A DNA stretch of 54,924 nt, taken from assembly GCF_024609785.1 (NCBI RefSeq), contig NZ_JANHJQ010000019.1:34885-89808 (forward strand). The letters run 5' to 3'. Shown here piece by piece: positions 34,594 through 42,816 of this stretch (positions are counted from its first letter, which is position 1; each line of letters begins with the position of its first letter). The notes beneath the pieces are model-generated. The model saw nothing but the letters and a program-made list of their open reading frames with translations, was not told where the DNA came from and did not search any database. The translations under genes were made by a program, and so were the position numbers. This DNA comes from Pseudalkalibacillus decolorationis (GTDB lineage: Bacteria > Bacillota > Bacilli > Bacillales > Fictibacillaceae).

Positions 34594-35151
34594 ATGCTAA
34601 GAATCGCAATCATAATTGGTAGCACGCGTCCAGGACGCAGAGGTGAAGCAGTCGCTCGATGGGTACACGAGATAGCACAAAAACGAAGTGACGCTAAATA
34701 CGAACTCGTGGATATTGCAGATTTCAATTTGCCGCTATTGGATGAACCAAATCCGCCTATATTTGGTCAATATACGAAGCCGCATACGCTAGCTTGGTCA
34801 GAAGTAATCAATTCGTTCGATGGCTATGTTTTCGTGACGCCCGAGTATAATCATGCCACCTCCGGAGCGCTCAAAAACGCCATAGACTATCTTTTTAATG
34901 AATGGAAAGATAAGGCGGCAGGCATCGTCAGCTATGGCGGTGGCACAGGCGGGGCTCGAGCGGCAGAAAACCTGAGACTCATCTTGGGTGAGCTGCATGT
35001 TGCTGACGTACGTGCTCAGGTCACCCTTTCGCTGTTTACAGATTTTGAAAACTACAGCATTCTGAAACCCGCACCTCATCAGGAAGCAGCTGCCAACACG
35101 CTATTCGATCAAGTCGTCAGCTGGAGCAGCGCATTAAAAGCGTTGCGATAA
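34594..35151 (+). CDS. NADPH-dependent FMN reductase-type flavoprotein
   Basis: A 185-residue flavodoxin-like reductase. The FMN phosphate loop is IIGSTRPGRRGEAVARWV, and the second FMN contact is in FVTPEYNHATSGALKNAIDY. SYGGGTGGARAAENLR is also typical of the family, to which azobenzene and chromate/quinone reductases belong. GGAGGAAAT precedes ATG 34594. Its GC content looks higher than its neighbours, especially in the second half, hinting at separate origin. Monocistronic with a weak terminator. Confidence 0.9.
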   Translation: MLRIAIIIGSTRPGRRGEAVARWVHEIAQKRSDAKYELVDIADFNLPLLDEPNPPIFGQYTKPHTLAWSEVINSFDGYVFVTPEYNHATSGALKNAIDYLFNEWKDKAAGIVSYGGGTGGARAAENLRLILGELHVADVRAQVTLSLFTDFENYSILKPAPHQEAAANTLFDQVVSWSSALKALR

Positions 35152-35280
35152 ATATGGTAGGAATATTATACGTAGTGAACGTGATGGATTTACAGTATTT
35201 TCATAAATCGAGAACAATTCATTATAAGGAGTATTTTTCTGCTACATGTTTTATGATGTGACCTTTATCTTTTAAAATTG

Positions 35281-35307
35281 GAGCGTGATTCTGATGCGCT
35301 CTTTTTT
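35281..35307 (+). terminator. Probable terminator of the FMN reductase gene
   Basis: GAGCG (35281-35285) and CGCTC (35297-35301) make a short stem followed by T6. It lies 130 bases past the stop. Confidence 0.45.
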
Positions 35308-35383
35308 ATGTCTATTAGGCTAGATTTTAGATATGTATTTTGGAAGTTGCGAACCCAGTATTAAAGTAATTACACATTTATAA

Positions 35384-35412
35384 AAAGCCTATGAAAATAC
35401 TTCATAGACTTT
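35384..35412 (-). terminator. Terminator of the alpha/beta hydrolase gene
   Basis: On the minus strand AAAGTCTATGAA pairs with TTCATAGGCTTT (one wobble), and the paired strand ends in TTTTT. It lies 65 bases past the hydrolase stop. Confidence 0.6.
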
Positions 35413-35475
35413 AGTAATAAAGATTCGATTAAGCAGAAATCTTACTAGACTTTTCTTTAATGGAATTTTAAAAAC

Positions 35476-36279
35476 CTATAGTGATTGAACAAACGAACTG
35501 ACAACCTCATTAAAACGATCAGCTTCTTCTAGAAATGGACAATGGCAACTTTTTTCAAAGATAACGAGCTGAGAGTTCGAAATATGCTTGTGCAAGTATT
35601 CCCCTGCTTTGACCGGAATCAGCTTCTCCTCTCTTCCAAAACACAATAGAGTGGGTACTGTAATGCTTTGAAAATGTTTGCGGTAGTCCACTACTGTTTG
35701 ATCGAACAAAATGGTACTTGCAACGGATTCTGGAAGTTTCGTTGTTTCTTCAAGCATCCAATCAAAGTCATCTTGTGAGAGGTCTTCCTTGAACATTAAT
35801 GGGATGAACTCTTTAAGGAACCCGAATCGATTGGTCTGCACTTCTCTCATAAGGTGGATCAATGTTGGGAAGTCAAAGGCACCACTTGGAAAATCAGGCC
35901 ACTTAAAGTCAGAGGCTAATTCATCAACAATGACTGTACCTTTAATGTTTTCCTCTCCAAATTGTTGGAGGTAATCCCAAACTACGAAGGCTCCCATGGA
36001 CCAGCCTACTAATACGACATCTTTTAGCTTTAGTTCTTGGATGAAGCTGTGCAAATCTTCAGCATAGTTTGCAACAGTATGACCGTAATGAACTTTCGTT
36101 GAACGCCCATGCCCACGTAAATCTAGTGAAATTGCACGATGATTTTTGCTGAAGTATGAGGTTTGTTTTTGGAAGAATTGACTACTCATCCAAACTCCAT
36201 GGACAAAAATAACAGGCGTCCCTTCACCTACATCTTCATAGTACAGTTCAACTTGATCTTCAGCCTTGTAGTACGGCAT
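35476..36279 (-). CDS. Alpha/beta hydrolase
   Basis: A 267-residue hydrolase. The oxyanion HGVW motif, LDLRGHGRS loop and nucleophile Ser in GWSMGAF are clear, with the catalytic His in KSCHCPFLEE. The acid residue position, usually Asp in GxxD, reads GREEKLIP, so Glu may serve or another Asp is used. Close in pattern to non-haem chloroperoxidase/esterase-type proteins. An AAGGAGG site precedes ATG 36279. Substrate unknown. Confidence 0.9.
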   Translation of the reverse strand: MPYYKAEDQVELYYEDVGEGTPVIFVHGVWMSSQFFQKQTSYFSKNHRAISLDLRGHGRSTKVHYGHTVANYAEDLHSFIQELKLKDVVLVGWSMGAFVVWDYLQQFGEENIKGTVIVDELASDFKWPDFPSGAFDFPTLIHLMREVQTNRFGFLKEFIPLMFKEDLSQDDFDWMLEETTKLPESVASTILFDQTVVDYRKHFQSITVPTLLCFGREEKLIPVKAGEYLHKHISNSQLVIFEKSCHCPFLEEADRFNEVVSSFVQSL

Positions 36280-36360
36280 TGACAGACCTCCTTCATTTTT
36301 TAAATGGTACCCACTTTACCAAAATATGCTTTCTTAAAAGAATATATTTCAAGCAGAAAA

Positions 36361-36387
36361 AAAGATCGGGTTTTACCCCCGACCTTT
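36361..36387 (-). terminator. Terminator of the GntR-ECH-SucCD-symporter operon
   Basis: AAAGATCGGG (36361-36370) pairs with CCCGACCTTT (36378-36387), with one mismatch. The minus strand then runs into T7. It is six bases past the symporter stop. Confidence 0.85.
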
Positions 36388-36393
36388 AACATC

Positions 36394-37905
36394 TTAATAT
36401 GATTTTGTTTTCGCAATTACCTCATCAAATTCATCTTGGATGCTTTGATCAGGTTCTTTCTTTAAAATACTAACTACATAAATGGTTAATAACGAGAGTA
36501 CGAACCCTGGAATTATTTCATATAGTCCAAGGCCAATGTAATTTTTCCACACAAATACTGTTACTGCACCTACAATCATGCCCCAAAGAACACCAGTCCT
36601 AGTCGTTCTTTTCCAATATAGGGACAATAACATAGCCGGTCCTAATGCAGCGCCAAATCCTGCCCAAGCATAACCCACTATAGACAATACACTACCACCA
36701 CTATATGAAAGAGCCAGTGCTATTAACGATATAACTAATACGCCCACTCTCCCAAGCCATACCAACTCTTTTTCGGAAGCCTCTTTTCTGAACAAAACCC
36801 GATAGAAGTCCTCCACCAAAGCACTTGAGGCAACCAATAACTGAGAGTCAACTGTGCTCATCATAGCTGCCAGTACGGCTGCCAACATGAAGCCAGCAAC
36901 CCAAGGATTGAATAATATACCAACCATGTTAATATATGCATTTTCAGGATCGGCTAATGGTTCAGTAAAGAAGACGATAGCAGCAAAACCAACAAATAGG
37001 GCACCCCATTGTGTAATATTATTCCATACGATGGCTACAAAGCGTGCTTCTGGTACCTCTCTTGCACTTCTCATTCCCATGTATCGTACTAAAATGTGTG
37101 GTTGTCCTAGATAACCAAGACCCCATGCAAACAAAGAAATAATTCCGATTATACCTAAACCTTCAGTACTCGTTTCCCAAAAAACCCCATCTTCAAAATT
37201 ATAACCAACGGTTTTTGTTGCGTCTAACAAATCAGGGTTTATATTACCCATCTTGTTCCAAATCGCACCTATTCCTCCTACCTGACTTACAATGACGATA
37301 GGAACAACTATAAGAGCGACTAAGATGATTAACGCTTGAACAACATCAGTATAGCTTACTGCAAGGTATCCACCTAGGAAAGTATAGGTAATTACTACAA
37401 AGGCACCGATTAGAACCGCTATTTGATAATCTATGCCAAACATAAACTCAAATAATTTACCACTTGCAACAAGACCTGAGGCTACATATACAGTGAAAAA
37501 TACAAGTATGATAAGTGCAGATATAATTCGTAATATGTGAGAATTATCGTGAAACCTATTTTCAAGGAATTCTGGTATAGTTATAGAATCCTTTGCAGCT
37601 TCTGTGTAGACCCTTAAGCGTCGCGCAATAAACTGCCAATTACAATAAGCGCCAATTGCTAAACCGACAGCCAACCAAATTGCGTGCATGCCAGTAGCAT
37701 AGGCTGCACCCGGGAGTCCCATAACAATCCAACCACTCGTATCACTCGCTTGGGCTGACAATGCAGTTGTCCAACTGTTTAAACGCCTTCCTCCTAAAAC
37801 ATAATCAGACATCGTATTTGTTGTTTTGTAACAAGCAATACCAATTACGATCATCCCAAGCAAGTAAATCGCTAAGGTTACCAACAAAATAGTCGCATCG
37901 CTCAT
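36394..37905 (-). CDS. PutP-type sodium/solute symporter
   Basis: A 503-residue SSS transporter with about 13 spans, resembling sodium/proline symporters PutP and OpuE: DYVLGGRRLNSWTTALSAQA, SDTSGWIVMGLPGAAY and PHILVRYMGMRSAREVPEAR. It terminates an operon with a GntR regulator, enoyl-CoA hydratase and SucC/SucD-like ligase subunits, so proline is not the obvious substrate. A carboxylate or betaine activated as a CoA ester fits the context better. Its start overlaps a 36-residue membrane protein gene by four bases. Confidence 0.9.
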   Translation of the reverse strand: MSDATILLVTLAIYLLGMIVIGIACYKTTNTMSDYVLGGRRLNSWTTALSAQASDTSGWIVMGLPGAAYATGMHAIWLAVGLAIGAYCNWQFIARRLRVYTEAAKDSITIPEFLENRFHDNSHILRIISALIILVFFTVYVASGLVASGKLFEFMFGIDYQIAVLIGAFVVITYTFLGGYLAVSYTDVVQALIILVALIVVPIVIVSQVGGIGAIWNKMGNINPDLLDATKTVGYNFEDGVFWETSTEGLGIIGIISLFAWGLGYLGQPHILVRYMGMRSAREVPEARFVAIVWNNITQWGALFVGFAAIVFFTEPLADPENAYINMVGILFNPWVAGFMLAAVLAAMMSTVDSQLLVASSALVEDFYRVLFRKEASEKELVWLGRVGVLVISLIALALSYSGGSVLSIVGYAWAGFGAALGPAMLLSLYWKRTTRTGVLWGMIVGAVTVFVWKNYIGLGLYEIIPGFVLSLLTIYVVSILKKEPDQSIQDEFDEVIAKTKSY

Positions 37906-38012
37906 TTCGGACCATCCAACCGATATTTAATATACTGATACGTAACATGAAGTGTTAGAACAACCGGAGGAACATAAAACCAAAACCAACTCACAAATGT
38001 CAATTCATACAT
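37902..38012 (-). CDS. Small membrane protein encoded just before the PutP-type symporter
   Basis: ATG 38012 with a GGGAGGT site opens a 36-residue frame ending TGA, overlapping the symporter start as ATGA. The product has one aromatic-rich span (MYELTFVSWFWFYVPPVVL, then TLHVTYQYIKY). Its coupling to the symporter matches what is annotated elsewhere as a symporter small accessory protein. Function in the transporter is inferred. Confidence 0.75.
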   Translation of the reverse strand: MYELTFVSWFWFYVPPVVLTLHVTYQYIKYRLDGPK

Positions 38013-38050
38013 TTTTTTACCTCCCGAAATTTTTTCACTCAAATGATTCT

Positions 38051-38929
38051 TTAAACTTTTTGACTATTAAAGTAGTTTTTAAGTAAGCCTTCTAATTCAG
38101 TTACAACCTTTACTACCTTGGCCCCGCTAAGTTCCAAAAGCTCCCGTTTTCTTGAAGCACTTTCATTTTCATTATTAATAATAGCTCCCGCATGACCCAT
38201 TCTTTTGTTTTTGGGCGCATATTGACCTGCAATGTATGCAAAAACAGGTTTGTTCATACCTTTAAGAGTTTCAGCCACAGTAACTTCATCAGTACCACCA
38301 ATTTCCCCAATATATATCACAGCATCAGTATCTTCGTCTTGCTCAAAAAGTTCTAATATATCCCTTTGGTGGACACCTACGATAGGATCCCCACCTAGAC
38401 ACACGATCGTGGATATTCCAATTTGTTGTTTTTTTAAAATTTCAACAATTTCATAAGTAAGAGTTCCACTCCTAGAAACAACCCCAATTTTACCCTGCCT
38501 AAGAATCGAGTCATCAATGTCACTAACATTCGCTTTTCCAGGAGAAACAACCCCAGCGGAATTAGGACCGAACAAATTTACCCGATGTAGATTTGCATAT
38601 TGAACTAATCGCATACTATCATGAATAGGAACCCCTTCTGAATAAACGACAATTGTCTTTATCCCTGCATCGATTGCTTCTAATGCTGCCTGTTCAACCA
38701 ATTTCGGTGGTACAATTATTAATGATGTATCCGCATATTCCTTATAGACTGCTTCCTCGACACTGTTATAAACTGGGACCCCATGTACAAACTGTCCACC
38801 TTTATTAGGTGTAACTCCAGCAACTAACGGAGAATGATAGACAAGCATGCGTTTGGCAAACCCTTTACCAACTGATCCTGTAATGCCTTGTATCAAAATT
38901 TTTGACTTTTCATTAACAATAATGGCCAT
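38051..38929 (-). CDS. SucD-like CoA ligase alpha subunit (NDP-forming)
   Basis: A 292-residue homologue of succinyl-CoA synthetase alpha. ATG 38929 is chosen: GGGGG lies nine bases upstream, and the product then begins MAIIVNEKSKILIQGITGSV, the CoA-binding Rossmann motif. The phosphorylated His is in NKRMGHAGAII. GPNSAGVVSPGK replaces the usual GPNTPG, one sign that this is not the citric-cycle enzyme. It overlaps the beta subunit gene by 17 bases. With enoyl-CoA hydratase and a symporter in the operon, it probably activates an imported carboxylate. Confidence 0.85.
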   Translation of the reverse strand: MAIIVNEKSKILIQGITGSVGKGFAKRMLVYHSPLVAGVTPNKGGQFVHGVPVYNSVEEAVYKEYADTSLIIVPPKLVEQAALEAIDAGIKTIVVYSEGVPIHDSMRLVQYANLHRVNLFGPNSAGVVSPGKANVSDIDDSILRQGKIGVVSRSGTLTYEIVEILKKQQIGISTIVCLGGDPIVGVHQRDILELFEQDEDTDAVIYIGEIGGTDEVTVAETLKGMNKPVFAYIAGQYAPKNKRMGHAGAIINNENESASRKRELLELSGAKVVKVVTELEGLLKNYFNSQKV

Positions 38930-40016
38930 TTTCACATACCCCCTTGCTAATGGATATACAAGCATCTTCTAAAGAGTCAGTCACATATACGTTTGAATAT
39001 TCTGATAATAATTGTCGTGCTATTTTCTCTTTTTTCCCTTTAAGTCGTACAACTACGGGATAATGGGTACCTCCAAGTTCCTTTGCTATAGCCTCAGCCA
39101 AAGTAGAACATTCAGCTACTTGAAAATAAAAATTGAAATAAAACTTTTTTGATCCTAGTTTTTTTAATTCGACAATAAGTTCTCTGGCCAAGTTTACATC
39201 GTGAATAACATGCCCTCCTAAGTCAATTAACGCCCGAGCTGTACCATCCTTACTTCTAACTAAATCTAAAGTTGCTAAACCGAGACCAGCACCACTTGTA
39301 ACGATTGAAATGTCCCCATCCATTTCAACACCAACAGCACCTAAGTTGGAAATGTTTTGTTCAAAACTATTAACCTTTCTTGGTAGAAGATTGACATTCG
39401 TTGGTGTATCAGCAGCTTCATCGACTATTATTTTTGCATCACCAGCAATTAGATCTCCATCCTTTGTTAAAAACAGTGGATTAATTTCAACCAAACTTGC
39501 TTGTTCCATTTTAAATAAATTCCAAAGGTTACTAACGATCCCTTCAACCTTTTCTGGAGCAATCATTAACAAGGTTGAAATCTTGTTTATCATGTAAGAC
39601 TGCAACCCCAAAAGCGGATTGATTGGTATTTTCAATAACTTATCATGTGGTACTTCTTCAATATTCACCCCACCCTCATAGCTAACTATAAGGAGAGGGC
39701 TCTTTAAATTCCGATCAATGATTATTGACAAATAAAATTCCTTTGTAAAATCAATCTGCTCCTCAATATAAATATCTGTAGCCATTTCACCATTGAACGT
39801 TTTCTCATATATGGTTTTTAAAGCAGATGCAAGACTTTTAATATCGTTAACAGCAATGATCCCACCTTGCTTACCTCTTCCACCAGTTAAAACTTGAGCC
39901 TTTGCGATAACAGGTTTATTTAAGTCATTTGGATAGTTTGCAGCTAACCACCCATTAGCTACAGGTATATCATAGGCCTTAAAAAGTTGTTTTCCCTCGT
40001 ATTCAAATAACTTCAT
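38913..40016 (-). CDS. SucC-like CoA ligase beta subunit (ATP-grasp)
   Basis: A 367-residue ATP-grasp protein starting MKLFEYEGKQLFKAYDIPV, the usual SucC/MtkA opening. TGGRGKQGGI, LVEINPLFLTKDGDLIAGDA and the SGAGLGLATLDLV segment are recognisable. It is about 20 residues shorter than housekeeping SucC, and where SucC has the phosphate-loop NxFGGI it reads NFYFQVAECSTLAEAI, so the site facing the phosphohistidine is altered. It is therefore a divergent acid-CoA ligase. It lies 25 bases after the enoyl-CoA hydratase stop. Confidence 0.83.
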   Translation of the reverse strand: MKLFEYEGKQLFKAYDIPVANGWLAANYPNDLNKPVIAKAQVLTGGRGKQGGIIAVNDIKSLASALKTIYEKTFNGEMATDIYIEEQIDFTKEFYLSIIIDRNLKSPLLIVSYEGGVNIEEVPHDKLLKIPINPLLGLQSYMINKISTLLMIAPEKVEGIVSNLWNLFKMEQASLVEINPLFLTKDGDLIAGDAKIIVDEAADTPTNVNLLPRKVNSFEQNISNLGAVGVEMDGDISIVTSGAGLGLATLDLVRSKDGTARALIDLGGHVIHDVNLARELIVELKKLGSKKFYFNFYFQVAECSTLAEAIAKELGGTHYPVVVRLKGKKEKIARQLLSEYSNVYVTDSLEDACISISKGVCENGHYC

Positions 40017-40041
40017 AGAGCAACTCCCCTTGACTCAATAT

Positions 40042-40809
40042 CTAAATAGTCTTCCTTTTCTCAAAAAACGCTTCCATCATTCTTTGGGGTTCTCCTGCAC
40101 CATAACCTCTGGTGTGGGCTTCAGTTGCAAATATCATGCAGCTATTGAAATTTTCATCACTTAGACTTTTAAACCATTCTTTATTTGATGCAAGTGCAAT
40201 GGGTGGTTTTTGTGCTAATTCTGTGGCTAACTTATCTGTTTCCTCCTTAAGGTTCATACTCGGTACAACTCGTGTAACTAATCCATATTTCTCTGCTACT
40301 TCAGCCGAAATCAATTTCCCAGTTAGTATCATGTCTGTCGTTCTTGACTTCCCCATTATTTCCCAAAACATAGTTGTTCCAATAATACATGCAAGACCTA
40401 CATCAATTTCTGTCATTCCGTATTTTGCTTCATCACTTGAAATACGTATGTCTGCGAGTAAAGCCAGTTGTAGTCCTGAACCGGTGGAAAAACCATTTAC
40501 TGAAGCGATAATCGGTTTTTTAATAGAACGAATAACACGATATAATTGGTCAAATTCATCGACCCACTTCCTAGCTGTATCTTCATCTACATTCTGGCTC
40601 TCATTTAGATCTTGACCAGAGCAAAAAGCTTTGTTACCCGCACCAGTAATGACTATAGCCCTTACATTTTGATCGTTATCCGCTGCCTTAAATGCATCAG
40701 CTAACTCAAGTTTGGTTTCAGTACTAAGGGCGTTATAAGTTTTTGGACGATTAATTGTTACAGTCAAGACCCCATCTTTTACTTGATACAAAAGTGTGTT
40801 GTAAACCAT
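40042..40809 (-). CDS. Enoyl-CoA hydratase/isomerase family protein
   Basis: A 255-residue crotonase-fold enzyme. The oxyanion-hole segments are AFCSGQDLNES and GFSTGSGLQLALLADIRIS. The catalytic region reads KYGMTEIDVGLACIIGTTMF rather than the usual PEVxLGLxPGxGG, keeping one Glu but losing the Gly-rich loop, so hydratase, isomerase or another crotonase reaction is possible. GGAGGGG precedes ATG 40809. It probably acts on the CoA ester made by the adjacent ligase. Confidence 0.87.
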   Translation of the reverse strand: MVYNTLLYQVKDGVLTVTINRPKTYNALSTETKLELADAFKAADNDQNVRAIVITGAGNKAFCSGQDLNESQNVDEDTARKWVDEFDQLYRVIRSIKKPIIASVNGFSTGSGLQLALLADIRISSDEAKYGMTEIDVGLACIIGTTMFWEIMGKSRTTDMILTGKLISAEVAEKYGLVTRVVPSMNLKEETDKLATELAQKPPIALASNKEWFKSLSDENFNSCMIFATEAHTRGYGAGEPQRMMEAFFEKRKTI

Positions 40810-40865
40810 TTAATCCCCTCCAAGTTAGAAAATTAATGAAAGCCCCAAAAAAGGAGTTATCATTC

Positions 40866-41582
40866 TTATTCAATAAAATTAACACGGTATTTCCATTTAT
40901 CTGTATTGACATAATAAACATTGATATCAATCGGTTGTTTATTTTCATCTTTTGATATTCTAGTTATCTTTAACACTGGAGAAAAAGCTGAAATATGCAG
41001 GGCATTTGCGACGTCTTCAGGTGCTTGAACTGCCTCAATTTCCTCATTAGATTCGATGAGCTTTACATTTAATTTGGATAGCAATATCTCATTCAATGAA
41101 AGGAAATTTATATCACTATTAAAAATGTCTGTGGGTATCTTTGGTGAAATGAAATGCTCTAAATAAAGGATTGGGGTATCACTGAAATATCTAATTCGAC
41201 GAAGATAAGTCAGATTCTCGTGTGGATGAACATTAAGTAGGTCTGCGAAGTAGTCGTTTTGAACAGAATTAATTTGAATTGTTCGGGATGATATCTTCTC
41301 CCATTTGTCCTTATAATGGCTCATGAACCCAGTCATCTTGGTCCACATATCAGTTGGGCGTTGGTTTGATACGAAAGAGCCTTTTCCTTGTAATCGGAAA
41401 ATAAATCCATCAGCTTCTAACTGCATTAATGCTTGTCGAACAGGGGTACGACTTGCGCCATGTAATCTTTCAAGTTCACTTTCTGATGGTAGCTTGTCAC
41501 CACTTTCGTATGTTTTCGATAATATTTTGTCTACAACGTCGTCATATATGATTTTGTACAAGGATGAACGATTAACTTTCAT
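40866..41582 (-). CDS. GntR-family regulator, HutC/UTRA subfamily
   Basis: A 238-residue regulator. The N-terminal winged HTH (about 1-70) has SGDKLPSESELERLHGASRT and the wing RLQGKGSFVSNQR. The C-terminal UTRA-like domain (about 90-235) has LTYLRRIRYFSDTPILYLEH, a small-molecule site. It is the first gene of the operon it presumably controls, with a promoter and an overlapping palindrome directly upstream. Confidence 0.92.
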   Translation of the reverse strand: MKVNRSSLYKIIYDDVVDKILSKTYESGDKLPSESELERLHGASRTPVRQALMQLEADGFIFRLQGKGSFVSNQRPTDMWTKMTGFMSHYKDKWEKISSRTIQINSVQNDYFADLLNVHPHENLTYLRRIRYFSDTPILYLEHFISPKIPTDIFNSDINFLSLNEILLSKLNVKLIESNEEIEAVQAPEDVANALHISAFSPVLKITRISKDENKQPIDINVYYVNTDKWKYRVNFIE

Positions 41583-41610
41583 CTGCCTCCTTTCAATATC
41601 ATTATATTAA

Positions 41611-41639
41611 TTATTATACTTAGTATTACAAGTTGTCAA
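41611..41639 (-). promoter_or_regulatory. Promoter and palindrome before the GntR operon
   Basis: The minus strand has a perfect TTGACA (41634-41639) with TAATAA 17 bases away (41611-41616) or TATAAT at 15 (41613-41618). ATACT-T-AGTAT (41616-41626) sits in the spacer and is a candidate GntR operator. Between 41640 and 41885 only an imperfect hairpin near 41730-41752 is seen. Confidence 0.6.
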
Positions 41640-41885
41640 CAGAATACATTAAATTTTCTAAATTTTATTATTATCTGACTTCTGATTTAAGTAACTAACA
41701 TCCCCTTTTAATATAAACGGAACAAGCCCTAATCTCCCTATGTGTAGGATAATTAGAGCCTGTCTTCTGATAAATGTATTAAACGAGTTATTTTTCCCAT
41801 TGCTCGGGTGATAGCCTATTTAGAATTGATGAATACTATTGATAGCTTTTTCATTCACTTTTAAACCAATTATTTCTCCTAAGCC

Positions 41886-42650
41886 TCACTTCGCTAATCT
41901 GCCACCATCTACATTATAATGACTTCCTGTTACAAATGAGGCACGATCTGATGCTAGGAAAAGAACAACTTGGGCAACTTCATTTGGCTCACCATAGCGT
42001 TTCATGGGAATCTTACTCTTATACTCTTCTCTTGCCTGTTCTGGATCACTAGTTCCTTCTTCTAATGAGCGCATTAACCTACTATTGATTGATGCAGGAC
42101 AAATAGCATTAACCCGAACTCCTGTTTCGGCACATTCCAAAGCTGCTGTTTTCGTTAACCCAATGACAGCGTGTTTGGATGCCACATATGCACCTAAACC
42201 CACTGCACTCGAAATGCCCGCATCTGAAGCTGTATTAATAATGGAACCTGAGTTTTGATCAACCATAACACGAAGAGCATGTTTTAAACCCAAGAAAACT
42301 CCCATCACGTTAACGTTGATTACTTTGGACATATTTTTAACGGTTGTGTCCTTGACATCAGACACGTCCCCCTCAATTCCAGCATTATTGAACAAAACAT
42401 CAATCCTACCAAAGGTATCAACCGTTTGTTGAATGTAGTTTTCTACATCTTCTTCTTTTGTTACATCTGCCTCTACAAGTAGATATTCTGCTTCTTGTAG
42501 AGGTGATTTTTGTGTTATTTGTTCCAAATCTTTTTTAAATAGATCAACTAAAACAAGTTTCGCGCCCTCTTCAGCAAATAATCTAGCAGTTGCCTGACCA
42601 ATAACACCCGCGGCACCAGTAATAATAACAATTTTATTTGATACATTCAT
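41886..42650 (-). CDS. Short-chain dehydrogenase/reductase
   Basis: A 254-residue classical SDR; ATG 42650 has AAAGGTG eight bases upstream. TGAAGVIG binds the nucleotide, and Asp in LVLVDLF suggests NAD preference. NNAG is present, and the catalytic Ser and YVASK are intact. The C-terminal GSHYNVDGG is typical of 3-oxoacyl-ACP reductase or secondary-alcohol dehydrogenase annotations. It follows the symporter by 166 bases and may be the last gene of the sigma-54-linked cluster. Confidence 0.88.
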   Translation of the reverse strand: MNVSNKIVIITGAAGVIGQATARLFAEEGAKLVLVDLFKKDLEQITQKSPLQEAEYLLVEADVTKEEDVENYIQQTVDTFGRIDVLFNNAGIEGDVSDVKDTTVKNMSKVINVNVMGVFLGLKHALRVMVDQNSGSIINTASDAGISSAVGLGAYVASKHAVIGLTKTAALECAETGVRVNAICPASINSRLMRSLEEGTSDPEQAREEYKSKIPMKRYGEPNEVAQVVLFLASDRASFVTGSHYNVDGGRLAK

Positions 42651-42816
42651 GACATTTACACCTTTCATTGTAAAATTGATTTAGAAATACAATAGACACC
42701 TAGTTTTTTCTACAAAACAGCGGACAAATCCCTAAGAATATTGACTACGGTTGCCCACTTTCTATTTAGATTTGAAAGATTTCTAACACAATAAGTGACT
42801 ACAGAAGATGTATAGT

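Noticed and set aside
36394-37905. Calling this symporter putP for proline
   Set aside because: Family resemblance is real, but the operon (CoA ligase, crotonase, GntR) argues for another solute, so no symbol is given.
38051-40016. Calling these sucC and sucD of the citric acid cycle
   Set aside because: Key loops differ and the operon is catabolic with its own GntR regulator.
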